Positions 1 through 6,990 of a stretch of DNA of 27,422 nucleotides are shown here, one piece after another. The notes below the pieces were generated by a model. It did no database searches, was not told the DNA's origin, and was given only the letters and a program-made list of their open reading frames with translations. Within the stretch, counting starts at the first letter, position 1; each line of letters begins with the position of its first letter. The position numbers and the translations under genes are program-made. The stretch is from a virus, in IMG/VR virus record IMGVR_UViG_3300032088_001599, positions 1 to 27,422 of that record. One strand, 5' to 3'.

Positions 1-235
1 ATGAAGATAAAACATTTTCACCATCACTTAGTGTGCGTCTATCTAAAACTTCTCCTAGATTTTCTGCTGTTTGTCCTTCCAAACTATTTAAAACTGCAAT
101 AACTTCGTCTTGTACATATCCTGGTAAGTTATCAGGTTGTACGATTAATGCGTGGTCTTCATCGCCTGGAACTGAGTTAAACACCACAATACTTTTAGAA
201 CCGTGATATTTGCCTAAATGTTTAATAACTGACAT
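1..235 (-). CDS. Conserved hypothetical protein (3' part cut off by window edge)
   Basis: The minus strand reads an open frame from an ATG at 235 to the window edge, giving at least 78 residues that start MSVIKHLGKYHGSKSIVVFN and run on without a stop. The stop of the upstream gene (TAA at 239-237) is one base away, so the two are probably translated together behind the late-type promoter at 575-568. The visible part has no signal peptide or membrane segment and no enzyme motif that I recognise. From memory it resembles a conserved uncharacterised protein of T4-like marine phages, which was not checked. The function is unknown and the C-terminus is outside the window. Confidence 0.7.
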   Translation of the reverse strand, partial: MSVIKHLGKYHGSKSIVVFNSVPGDEDHALIVQPDNLPGYVQDEVIAVLNSLEGQTAENLGEVLDRRTLSDGENVLSS

Positions 236-236
236 A

Positions 237-536
237 TTATTCTCCGTCTGTTTCTGCTGTACCTTCTTCGCCTTCTTCATTGTTAGCATCTGATACTGCT
301 TTCAAGAACGTAAACAATTTATCATAAACTGCTCCGACTTGTGTTAATTCTGCACCTCTAAATGCGCCTCTACTACTTGCTAAGTCGACTACTGTCAAAA
401 GACCATTTAAGTCTTGTAAACTTAGATTAATAGGAGCACCTTCTTCAGTACTACTTTCAGCATCCATAACTGGTGCTTCAGTTTCGACAGTTTCTTCTAC
501 GATTTCTGTCTGTGCTTTCTTTGTTGATTTCGCCAT
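237..536 (-). CDS. Small acidic conserved phage protein, function unknown
   Basis: This 99-residue protein has a short Lys/Thr-rich start, an acidic linker (about residues 11-34), a central predicted helical part with LQDLNGLLTVVDLASSRGAF at about 41-60, and a strongly acidic Glu/Asp tail. Similar small proteins with the 'VVDLASSRGAFRG' core occur in T4-like marine phages as unannotated conserved proteins (recalled, not checked). A good Shine-Dalgarno, AAGGAG, lies just upstream, and an exact T4-type late box, TATAAATA, lies at 575-568. This suggests late expression and possibly a virion or assembly role, which is inference only. The gene ends one base before the truncated downstream gene. 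Confidence 0.75.
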   Translation of the reverse strand: MAKSTKKAQTEIVEETVETEAPVMDAESSTEEGAPINLSLQDLNGLLTVVDLASSRGAFRGAELTQVGAVYDKLFTFLKAVSDANNEEGEEGTAETDGE

Positions 537-567
537 TTTTAAAAACTCCTTAAGTTTGTTATATGAA

Positions 568-575
568 TATTTATA
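568..575 (-). promoter_or_regulatory. T4-type late promoter box TATAAATA
   Basis: The minus strand carries an exact TATAAATA octamer, 31 bases before the ATG at 536 and inside the 47-base gap after the phosphoesterase gene. This is the consensus of T4 late promoters, which need only an extended -10 box read by the phage sigma factor gp55. No -35 element is visible, as expected for this class. Confidence 0.65.
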
Positions 576-583
576 TACGTTGT

Positions 584-1348
584 TTATGATTCGAACGATA
601 AAAAGGCATCAATTTCTAGTTCTTTGCCTTTTAATATCAATCCACTAAGATGTCCGCCTTTACCAGAGCCTGTGTCCATAAAGATACAAGTGCCACCTTG
701 GTCATTGTTATAAACAAGTGGTTCTTTTAAATTATCTTCAAAGTCAGGTAACTCTTTGAACGGACTTCTGTCGTGTCCTAGTATTGCAAATTTACCTTTT
801 GGCACATCATCACACCAATTATATAATCTTGCGTGATATTGTATACCTCTGTATTCAGCAGTTCTGCTAAAGTCAACTTGTCCATACAAACAAAACTCTG
901 TTTGAGACTTGGTTAACTTATCATCTTTTTTATCCCACATATCAGGCTTTATACCTCCGTGAGCAAAATGGCAGTTTCCTATATTGATGTAATATTCGCT
1001 GTGTTCATCATAGAACTCTAACAAGTCTTTGTACACTTGTTGATTGTAATCCACTCTTTCCAATGTCTTTTGTAATACTTTACCTATCTTTATTTTATTT
1101 CCTTTGCCCCATCTGATGTTTTTGTCATCGTGATTACCCATTATAAAAACACCTTCTTGGTTTTCTACAATATGTTTGGCAAGTAAATAACATTCGATAG
1201 GCTTATCACCATAATCAACAATGTCGCCTAGACTAATAATGTATAATTTATTTTGTTTAGCATACTCGTAAGCATTCAAGAAGACATTATACATACCGTG
1301 TATATCTCCTAAAACTAATGCTCCGTTATATTTTCTAAAATCAATCAT
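584..1348 (-). CDS. Calcineurin-like metallophosphoesterase (Ser/Thr phosphatase type)
   Basis: This 254-residue protein carries the ordered motifs of the PPP/calcineurin-like metallophosphoesterase fold: GDIHG (14-18), GDIVDYG (41-47), GNHD (71-74), AHGG (129-132) and GHD (191-193). These supply the two-metal site and the general acid. The layout is closest to the lambda phosphatase/ApaH/PrpA type, which act on phosphoproteins, dinucleoside polyphosphates or 2',3'-cyclic phosphates; the substrate cannot be told from sequence. There is no signal peptide, so it should be cytoplasmic. Its start overlaps the end of the amidinotransferase gene by 8 bases, so the two are translationally coupled and may share a pathway (inference). 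Confidence 0.9.
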   Translation of the reverse strand: MIDFRKYNGALVLGDIHGMYNVFLNAYEYAKQNKLYIISLGDIVDYGDKPIECYLLAKHIVENQEGVFIMGNHDDKNIRWGKGNKIKIGKVLQKTLERVDYNQQVYKDLLEFYDEHSEYYINIGNCHFAHGGIKPDMWDKKDDKLTKSQTEFCLYGQVDFSRTAEYRGIQYHARLYNWCDDVPKGKFAILGHDRSPFKELPDFEDNLKEPLVYNNDQGGTCIFMDTGSGKGGHLSGLILKGKELEIDAFLSFES

Positions 1349-2417
1349 ACCTTTCTAAAGTACCTTCTCTAACTAAGTCAGTACTCACACAATGTGGACC
1401 TCCTGCTAGTGTTCTCATATGACGCATTTGCACTGGTATCGGTGTTATACCGTTCTTCTCCATTGCTTTCATTAATGGAACTTCTTCACTAGGTACTAAA
1501 ACGTGTTGAGGATCTATACTTAACACATTCATACCTATCCAGGCACTCGCTGGTGCATAGTCTTCATAACAAGATTGTCCTACACACATATCACTAGTAT
1601 ACCATATTTTGTCCCACTTGTCAAAGATTTTAGGTACCTTATCTTCGTCAACCCTGTCAGCATTTAGTACTACTAATCCAGGTCTTAAAGGCATAATTGT
1701 ACTGTCTACGTGAGCCCAACTATACAAGTCGTACATTTCGTGAACAGTAAACTCGGGTCCTAATGTGTTTCTTAACCATTGGGCACCCTTGGCATTGCCT
1801 GTATTAGATATCAAATATAAAATATCATATCCACATCTAATTAAATTCGCAGGATCGAGTATAGGTTCGTTGTTGTTTACACTTGGATCTCTGCCAGGCT
1901 GAATTCTAAATAAATCATCTTGAAGCATAGGTTTAGGCATAGGAAGCCAACTAGCACCTTGCATCATTTTGTCTTGAAATAGTTTGTTAAACAAGAATGT
2001 TTCGTGATATCTTGCTCTCAAACTCATAGCACCCTCTATAATCTTATCGCCTATTACTGTGACACTATCTCTAGGGCAATATGCTTCGTACTGGTCAGTA
2101 GTCCATAGTCCGTTAGAAACGTTACTAGTGAAGTCTACGTGGGTTAAATCGGGTCTATGAACCTTAACACCAAAGTCTTCAAGTACATCAATCATACCAT
2201 TTAAATCTTCTTCGGCTTCTTCGTATACTATTTCTGGGTATTTGCCTTTTGGTATGTTTGCATACTCCTCAGGACTGAGGTTTGCATAGTTTGTTGCGTG
2301 ATGACTTAGGTCACCTTTTGGAATATTAGCACCTGCACTGGTACCAATTATTATTTCTTTTAGGGGGTCCCACTCATTACAGGACCATAGATAATTGTTT
2401 TTATTGTTGTTTGACAT
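1341..2417 (-). CDS. Amidinotransferase, arginine:glycine / inosamine-phosphate type
   Basis: This 358-residue protein matches the AGAT/StrB family of guanidino-group transferases along its whole length. The catalytic triad of the pentein fold is visible: Asp198 (in IRCGYDILY), His236 (in WAHVDSTIMPLRPGLVVLN) and the nucleophile Cys343 (in AGGPHC near the C-terminus). The stretch SAWIGMNVLSIDPQHVLV (about 291-308) also follows the family pattern. Known members move the amidino group of arginine to glycine or to aminocyclitol phosphates through a covalent Cys intermediate. The acceptor here is unknown. The gene starts inside the end of the upstream small gene (17-base overlap) and overlaps the phosphoesterase downstream. 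No aminotransferase is seen nearby. The family call is firm; the substrate is not. Confidence 0.9.
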   Translation of the reverse strand: MSNNNKNNYLWSCNEWDPLKEIIIGTSAGANIPKGDLSHHATNYANLSPEEYANIPKGKYPEIVYEEAEEDLNGMIDVLEDFGVKVHRPDLTHVDFTSNVSNGLWTTDQYEAYCPRDSVTVIGDKIIEGAMSLRARYHETFLFNKLFQDKMMQGASWLPMPKPMLQDDLFRIQPGRDPSVNNNEPILDPANLIRCGYDILYLISNTGNAKGAQWLRNTLGPEFTVHEMYDLYSWAHVDSTIMPLRPGLVVLNADRVDEDKVPKIFDKWDKIWYTSDMCVGQSCYEDYAPASAWIGMNVLSIDPQHVLVPSEEVPLMKAMEKNGITPIPVQMRHMRTLAGGPHCVSTDLVREGTLERYD

Positions 2418-2721
2418 TATCTATATTTACCGATAATGCCTCTGCCATAGGATTTAGTTGTGGCGTTATACCTTGCTGTAGATTTATAAACTGAACCATA
2501 TCATTGATATTAGAAAAACTCGCTATCAAAGATTCTTCGTTTATGTATTCAACATAGTATAACCCGTAAGAAACAGTTTGCTCTAAAGCATCATAAACAG
2601 CATCAATTTTGTCTGATTCAATTTTAATTCTGTTCATCAACATATTTGCATAAGTGTCTGTGCCTTTAAGACCTTCTAAACCTTCTGCACCAACTTTTAA
2701 AATTTTAGTTACTTTTAACAT
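2401..2721 (-). CDS. Hypothetical protein, 106 aa
   Basis: This 106-residue protein starts MLKVTKILK and is preceded by GGAG seven bases before the ATG, which also lies directly after the TAA of the VWA gene, so it belongs to the same transcript. It has alternating hydrophobic and charged residues and looks like a small soluble alpha/beta protein; there is no membrane segment, metal motif or signal peptide. It overlaps the amidinotransferase start by 17 bases. I do not recognise the family. Confidence 0.7.
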   Translation of the reverse strand: MLKVTKILKVGAEGLEGLKGTDTYANMLMNRIKIESDKIDAVYDALEQTVSYGLYYVEYINEESLIASFSNINDMVQFINLQQGITPQLNPMAEALSVNIDNVKQQ

Positions 2722-4023
2722 TTATTTCTCCTTAAAGTCATATTTAATATTTGTTCCCCAAGGTGCTTCAGGAGTATGGGAACCGCCCCAGCCACCTCCG
2801 TGTACTACCCAAATAGTATCACAGTAAGTTTCGTCTCCCCAACTACCCCAAGGGTAACCATCTGTAAACACAACCAATTTGTTAGGTGTGTGGTCGTCTT
2901 CTTTCATTTTATCAAAGAAGCAATCAAACTCAGTACCGCCACCACCTTCTAACTCAAAGTCATCAATCTCATCAATATTGAAAGGTGTAAATGTTTTCAT
3001 TTCGTAACACTCAGTATCGAAACAAGCGACATTAAGTTTAAAGTTTGTAAAGGCTAACATAATACCTTTTACTTCACTTAGGAAATCTCTTAACATACTG
3101 TCCATAATAGAACCTGATGTATCAATCATACAAGTTACATCTATTTCTTCTTGTGTATCTAACCCTGGAAGATATACGCCCTCGTCTATACCTTTTCTAT
3201 TAGGACGAGAAAATGTAAAGTCATTTTTGATATAACTTTTAATTTGACCATCTAGTAATTCATTCCACGCCATTTTAGGATTAGTTAAATCATTAATAAT
3301 CTTTTTAACACCGTTTGGAACATTACCAGCACCATTGGCTTTTGCTGAACTTAGTACTGCTTCTTTAATTTCAGTCTTAAGGTCTTTTCTTTCTTCTTCT
3401 GACATAGTAACAGGACCTTTAGTAGGATCGTCATTTTTGTCTCCGCCTTTAGCACCTTGACCTTCACCGTCGCCTGGATCTAAGTGTACGTCAAGTAACT
3501 CTAGTCCCATTTGGTCTAATTCTTCTTTTGCTTTTTCGTAAAGTTCGTCATAAATTTCTTCTGATATTTTACCTCTATACTGCCAATCGTGACATATAGG
3601 AAACTCATCAATCATTGCGCCAACATTACCTTCTACAAGGTCACCGTTCACACAAAAGTCATTAGCAATATTCCACAATCTAGGATGTCTATCTCCTCGT
3701 CTGCCCATATGGTCATATACGTTGTGTAAGACTTCGTGTGCAATAAGGAAAACCAGTTTGCTAATACTGAGCATATTAACAAATTTTGCATTGTAGTATA
3801 AGTACTTGCCGTCTGTTGCGGCAGTTGGGCACCATTCACTTGCATCTGCAATTTTTAATCTAGTTGCTAAGTTACCGAAAAAGCCGTGACTCATAAGCAT
3901 TTTTACTCTTGCTTTGATTATTTTATCAAATGCCTCGTCTTTTTCTGCTTGACTAACTTCACCAATGAGGTTATCAAACTTATGTGCGTCTTGTTCTTGT
4001 TTTGGATTTACTGCTGTTGTCAT
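2722..4023 (-). CDS. VWA-domain protein with metallopeptidase-like N-terminus (DUF2201 type)
   Basis: This 433-residue protein has two regions. The N-terminal half has a zincin-type HEVLH motif (96-100) followed by WNIANDFCVN (117-126), as in the putative metallopeptidase domain of the DUF2201 family. After a Gly/Asp-rich linker (about 180-205) comes a von Willebrand A domain with the MIDAS motif DTSGS (301-305), the conserved Thr364 in a GGGGTEFD turn, and Asp388 in FTDGYP. Such proteins usually partner a MoxR/CobS-type AAA+ ATPase, and one is encoded immediately upstream. The partnership resembles CobS-CobT or MoxR-VWA chaperone systems that insert metals or remodel complexes. Its own sigma70-like promoter (4073-4046) and GGAGAAA ribosome site suggest expression separate from the ATPase. 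Confidence 0.85.
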   Translation of the reverse strand: MTTAVNPKQEQDAHKFDNLIGEVSQAEKDEAFDKIIKARVKMLMSHGFFGNLATRLKIADASEWCPTAATDGKYLYYNAKFVNMLSISKLVFLIAHEVLHNVYDHMGRRGDRHPRLWNIANDFCVNGDLVEGNVGAMIDEFPICHDWQYRGKISEEIYDELYEKAKEELDQMGLELLDVHLDPGDGEGQGAKGGDKNDDPTKGPVTMSEEERKDLKTEIKEAVLSSAKANGAGNVPNGVKKIINDLTNPKMAWNELLDGQIKSYIKNDFTFSRPNRKGIDEGVYLPGLDTQEEIDVTCMIDTSGSIMDSMLRDFLSEVKGIMLAFTNFKLNVACFDTECYEMKTFTPFNIDEIDDFELEGGGGTEFDCFFDKMKEDDHTPNKLVVFTDGYPWGSWGDETYCDTIWVVHGGGWGGSHTPEAPWGTNIKYDFKEK

Positions 4024-4045
4024 AATTTGTTTCTCCTACATTATA

Positions 4046-4073
4046 ATTATACGTCTTTTAGTATAAATGTCAA
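4046..4073 (-). promoter_or_regulatory. Sigma70-like promoter of the VWA gene
   Basis: On the minus strand TTGACA (4073-4068) is followed after 16 bases by TATAAT (4051-4046), both perfect consensus hexamers, 22 bases before the ATG at 4023. This is the form of host-sigma early promoters in T4-like marine phages. Confidence 0.8.
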
Positions 4074-4104
4074 CCATAAATTGTGGTCCATTTTAGATAA
4101 AGGT

Positions 4105-4124
4105 GGGGGAAGTTGCCTTCCCCC
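4105..4124 (-). terminator. Strong hairpin with GCAA tetraloop, terminator-like
   Basis: A perfect 8-bp stem (GGGGGAAG/CTTCCCCC) closes a four-base loop that reads GCAA on the minus strand, a GNRA tetraloop. It lies between the AAA+ gene stop (4185) and the promoter of the VWA gene. The T-run after it is weak (ACCTTTATCT), so it may be a poor intrinsic terminator or an mRNA 3'-end stabiliser. Its position fits separation of two transcription units. Confidence 0.55.
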
Positions 4125-4126
4125 TA

Positions 4127-4173
4127 TTTGCTCGATTGTAGTATGTAGGTGTAGGAGTAACATACCGAGCAAA
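4127..4173 (-). repeat. Imperfect inverted repeat / stem-loop downstream of the AAA+ gene
   Basis: The arms TTTGCTCG (4127-4134) and CGAGCAAA (4166-4173) are perfect complements. The next five bases inward, GTATG (4141-4145) and CATAC (4161-4165), also pair, leaving a six-base bulge and a 15-base loop. The structure starts 12 bases beyond the stop of the AAA+ gene and is followed at once by the GCAA hairpin. Together they form a two-hairpin element of about 70 bases. Confidence 0.5.
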
Positions 4174-4184
4174 ACTAAACTAGC

Positions 4185-5273
4185 CTACTCGTCTTCTACC
4201 CAGTACTGGATATACTTATCACTGAAGTCGTCCCAACTCTTAACATTATAGTGGTCAAACTCTAAGTCATAGTCTCTGAAGAGAGTAATTGCGGCTAATA
4301 CATTCATTTCAGTTTCAAAGTTTTTCATTGTAAACTGTAAGAAGTTATTAACATACTCGATAAGTTTTTTCTCATCTCCTGCTTTTTCTACTTCTTTAAG
4401 TTCATAACATAATGAAACTGTAAGAGCAAAGTTGGCTGATATCTCTTTTACTTTGAGTTCAGTAACGTTGCCTTCAAGAACGTCTAACGGTTTAGGTAAG
4501 TCTGCGGCGAACTTTTTATGTGTCATAAACTTCACTGCCATACCTTCGCCTACTGCAGAAGCAACCATTTCTAGTAAATCATTACCTTCAAGGTCACCAT
4601 CTGAAATAAGTTCACTTACAAAAGTCCAACTTCTTGGAGTTGCAAAACTTCTGCTTGAACTTTTTGGATCGAAGTCAAATAAGTCTGCTTTGTTGGCTGA
4701 AAGGTAACCAATAACATCTGCATTAATGCCATTATTGATTGCCCAATTTTGCCAATCATCAAAACTTACTTCAAGTTCGAAATGTAAAAATCTGTTTTCC
4801 AACGGACTAGGCATTTTATATGTAACACCTTTGTCTGTTTCTCTGTTACCAGCCGCAACAACTACAACGTTATCAGGCAAATGATATTGACCTACACGTC
4901 TGTTTAGCACTAACTGGTATGCACTGGCTTGTACTGCCGGAGGTGCCGCATTCAATTCATCTAAGAAAAGCACCACTTTGTCATACTTACTGCATAGTTC
5001 TTCTGTTGGAAGTTCTGCAGGGGAGGCCCACTCCATAGTATTTGTTTCTGGGTTTCTGTACGGATATCCTTTGATATCTGTTGGATCTAAAAGAGGCAAT
5101 CTCAAATCAATTAGAAAACCATTGTCTTCTTCTGTGATTTGTTGCATCAATTCTGATTTGCCAATACCGGGAGGACCCCATAAAAATACTGGTCTTTTCT
5201 TATCAAAAGCCTTCTTGACGTAAGATTTAGCCTTAGATAATCTAATCTTTCTAACTATTGTATCTTGTGACAT
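4185..5273 (-). CDS. AAA+ ATPase, MoxR/CobS (CbbQ-like) family
   Basis: This 362-residue protein is an AAA+ ATPase with Walker A GPPGIGKS (33-40), Walker B VVLFLDE (100-106), sensor-1 AAGN (140-143) and an ENRF arginine-finger-like motif (159-162). The sequence FLDELNAAPPAVQASAYQLV after Walker B is typical of the MoxR/CobS/NorQ branch. In T4-like marine phages such genes are often annotated cobS. Here the neighbour is a VWA/metallopeptidase-like protein, the usual partner of MoxR ATPases, so a remodelling chaperone is the better supported role. A consensus sigma70-like promoter lies upstream and a two-hairpin element downstream. Confidence 0.85.
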   Translation of the reverse strand: MSQDTIVRKIRLSKAKSYVKKAFDKKRPVFLWGPPGIGKSELMQQITEEDNGFLIDLRLPLLDPTDIKGYPYRNPETNTMEWASPAELPTEELCSKYDKVVLFLDELNAAPPAVQASAYQLVLNRRVGQYHLPDNVVVVAAGNRETDKGVTYKMPSPLENRFLHFELEVSFDDWQNWAINNGINADVIGYLSANKADLFDFDPKSSSRSFATPRSWTFVSELISDGDLEGNDLLEMVASAVGEGMAVKFMTHKKFAADLPKPLDVLEGNVTELKVKEISANFALTVSLCYELKEVEKAGDEKKLIEYVNNFLQFTMKNFETEMNVLAAITLFRDYDLEFDHYNVKSWDDFSDKYIQYWVEDE

Positions 5274-5308
5274 TTTTACTCCTATGTTTAATGTTACCTA
5301 CATATATT

Positions 5309-5337
5309 ATTATACGTCGATACCAAGGTAATGTCAA
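5309..5337 (-). promoter_or_regulatory. Sigma70-like promoter of the AAA+ ATPase gene
   Basis: TTGACA (5337-5332) and TATAAT (5314-5309) on the minus strand are both perfect consensus and are 17 bases apart, 35 bases before the ATG at 5273. GGAG, part of the ribosome site, follows. Confidence 0.8.
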
Positions 5338-5350
5338 GTATATTTTGTAA

Positions 5351-5722
5351 TTATTTTAAACTTTTTAACCATTTGTTAAAATCATTGCCTCTTAATTTTA
5401 ACATAAATGCGTCTTTACCGCTGAATAGCACCATTTGTTTGCCGTCTACATAGTAAGGAAACTTCATTACTTTATCCATTTTGATTACAATATTACTGGT
5501 AATTTTAATGTCTTTTATTTTGTATGAATAATAATCATATACCTTTTTCATAATTTTAAGACCGTATGGACTTAATCTTAACCCAGTTACATTGTTTGGA
5601 CTCAATCTAAAGTTTTTGAATATTTGGTACAATAGGTCTTCAGTTTCGTATTCTTCAATACCAAGTTCTTCTCTTAACTGTTTGGTTATTTTGTATTGTA
5701 TACTATTTCTTAACGACGTCAC
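5351..5722 (-). CDS. Conserved hypothetical protein, 123 aa
   Basis: This 123-residue basic protein has the pattern LRLSPYGLKIMKKVYDYYSY near residues 48-67 and MKFPYYVDGKQMVLF near 86-100. From memory this resembles an unannotated family in T4-like marine phages in which a short helical part is followed by a beta hairpin. No catalytic motif, signal peptide or membrane segment is seen. It overlaps the upstream gene by 20 bases, so it is probably read from the late-type promoter at 6035-6028. Confidence 0.7.
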   Translation of the reverse strand: MTSLRNSIQYKITKQLREELGIEEYETEDLLYQIFKNFRLSPNNVTGLRLSPYGLKIMKKVYDYYSYKIKDIKITSNIVIKMDKVMKFPYYVDGKQMVLFSGKDAFMLKLRGNDFNKWLKSLK

Positions 5723-6008
5723 TTTCTTTAACCTCTGTTCCTTGGTCTAATCTAACAACAGAAAACTTGTCTGTAGTGAATTTTTTGTTAAGGCGTTCTG
5801 CAAGGTTAAATGCGTGTCCAGGATTTGAAAAAGAAACTTTCTTATATTTAGGACCTGGGTAGTCCATAAAGATATGACTGACTCGTAAGTTGATAGGCTC
5901 GCCATCGAAAAATACACTATAAATTGATTCTGCTTTAAGTATCTGTTCACTTTTATGTGTTTCAGTATCTGTATGTTCTAATATTATTGTAGGCTTTGGT
6001 CTACTCAT
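5703..6008 (-). CDS. Conserved hypothetical protein, 101 aa
   Basis: This 101-residue protein begins MSRPKPTIILEH and carries PGPKYKKVSFSNPGHAFNLA (about 51-70), a pattern I associate with a conserved unannotated family of marine T4-like phages. It looks like a small beta-rich soluble protein. A strong ribosome site (AGGAG) precedes the ATG, and a GATAAATA late-type box lies 19 bases upstream. Late expression is likely; the function is unknown. Confidence 0.75.
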   Translation of the reverse strand: MSRPKPTIILEHTDTETHKSEQILKAESIYSVFFDGEPINLRVSHIFMDYPGPKYKKVSFSNPGHAFNLAERLNKKFTTDKFSVVRLDQGTEVKESDVVKK

Positions 6009-6027
6009 TGTCTGTCTCCTGTATACT

Positions 6028-6035
6028 TATTTATC
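6028..6035 (-). promoter_or_regulatory. Late-type promoter box GATAAATA
   Basis: The minus strand reads GATAAATA at 6035-6028, one base different from the T4 late consensus and identical to the box in front of the tail-fibre gene at 26889. It is in a 56-base gap, 19 bases before the ATG at 6008. Confidence 0.5.
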
Positions 6036-6064
6036 AAAAAAATAATTAAAACTACTGTTAATGA

Positions 6065-6331
6065 TTAATATTTACTTCTTAGGAGTCCAAACAATCCTGC
6101 GTCTCTACGCCTCTCAAACGTTATATATGCTATTTTGGTTTTGTCTACTACGTTAAAGTGCCAACCAAATCTACCTTTACATCTCTTGTTGATACGACTC
6201 AATACACCTGATGGTATACCAACACTTTCCCAAGGTTCATCAGGACCTCTGCCCCATTCGACTCTGTATTGGAATATTTTATTATACCCGCAATCTTTAC
6301 GCCAATCGAAATCTTTAGAAGTGTCCGCCAT
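6065..6331 (-). CDS. Hypothetical protein, 88 aa
   Basis: This protein of about 88 residues starts MADTSKDFDWRKDCGYNK and has a C-terminal basic part with ITFERRRDAGLFGLLRSKY. I chose the ATG at 6331; another ATG at 6343 would give a longer overlap with the upstream gene, and no convincing Shine-Dalgarno separates them. Aromatic and basic residues are frequent, which may suggest nucleic-acid contact, but no known fold is recognised. Confidence 0.6.
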   Translation of the reverse strand: MADTSKDFDWRKDCGYNKIFQYRVEWGRGPDEPWESVGIPSGVLSRINKRCKGRFGWHFNVVDKTKIAYITFERRRDAGLFGLLRSKY

Positions 6332-6500
6332 CTGCGTCAACATCAAAAATTGTTTTGTCTGGTTTATTGAACAATGATATTTCGTCTTCTATTGCTACTA
6401 ATTGGTCCAGTAACCATTGCGAGTCTAATATAGCAGTTGGTGAAATGTTTGCTTTTTGTTCTACAAGAATTTTAAGACTGGTCAATACTTCGCTTTTCAC
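6315..6500 (-). CDS. Hypothetical protein, 61 aa
   Basis: This 61-residue protein looks mostly helical (MKSEVLTSLKILVEQKANIS near the start) and ends in an acidic Asp-rich tail. It overlaps the upstream gene by 29 bases and the downstream one by about 17, as is usual in this region. No family is recognised, and support rests on its place in a tightly overlapping gene series. Confidence 0.55.
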   Translation of the reverse strand: MKSEVLTSLKILVEQKANISPTAILDSQWLLDQLVAIEDEISLFNKPDKTIFDVDADGGHF

Positions 6501-6990
6501 GATTAAGTTCCCTTAGTCTTCTTCGGCATTCAATTTTGTTAGCAAATGGTCCTTCATAACCATACTCTAATAGAGTAGAAAGTTTAGGACAGTTACCGTG
6601 TTTCCAAGCCTTGTCAAAGTTAATGCAATACCAACCAGCGGCATAGTATACATCACTGTTTGATGTCTTTGCAAAAGTTGGTATCTTTGGATTATAACTA
6701 GGATGGTATTCATCAATTGGATAAGGATTCTTATACTTGATAGGATGTCCTTGTATAAAGAAAGTACCTGGTTCATTTACATTATCTAGTTGTGTACTAA
6801 ACACATCTTTAGTAGTGCCTAAGAATCTTAAACAGTCTTTTTTACTTTCGAATGTTTCTCTCTCACCACTTTTATCAAGTAAGTCAAATTTACCTTGTAT
6901 TGTTTGGCTTAGTATACCAACATTACCTTTCTTACCTGCATCTAAAACTAACCAACTATTATCAGTTATGGCTTTCAATTTTGCTTTCAT
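6472..6990 (-). CDS. Hypothetical protein, 172 aa
   Basis: This 172-residue protein starts inside the end of the exonuclease gene (29-base overlap) behind a good AAGGAG ribosome site. It has a short N-terminal beta part (NSWLVLDAGKKGNVGILSQT) and a later segment rich in Tyr/Trp/Cys, with ECRRRLRELNREKR at about 154-167 that could form a basic helix. No enzyme motif is visible. Co-transcription with the exonuclease hints at a DNA-metabolism role (inference). Confidence 0.65.
   Translation of the reverse strand: MKAKLKAITDNSWLVLDAGKKGNVGILSQTIQGKFDLLDKSGERETFESKKDCLRFLGTTKDVFSTQLDNVNEPGTFFIQGHPIKYKNPYPIDEYHPSYNPKIPTFAKTSNSDVYYAAGWYCINFDKAWKHGNCPKLSTLLEYGYEGPFANKIECRRRLRELNREKRSIDQS

Noticed and set aside
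3886-4251. Open frame of 121 codons on the plus strand
   Set aside because: It lies antisense to the AAA+ and VWA genes and their intergenic region, has no ribosome site, and encodes a Cys/Phe-rich low-complexity product. It is a shadow frame.
4185-5273. Annotation of the AAA+ protein as cobaltochelatase CobS
   Set aside because: The sequence only places it in the MoxR/CobS/NorQ branch, and no other cobalamin gene is in the window. The VWA/zincin neighbour favours a general remodelling pair.
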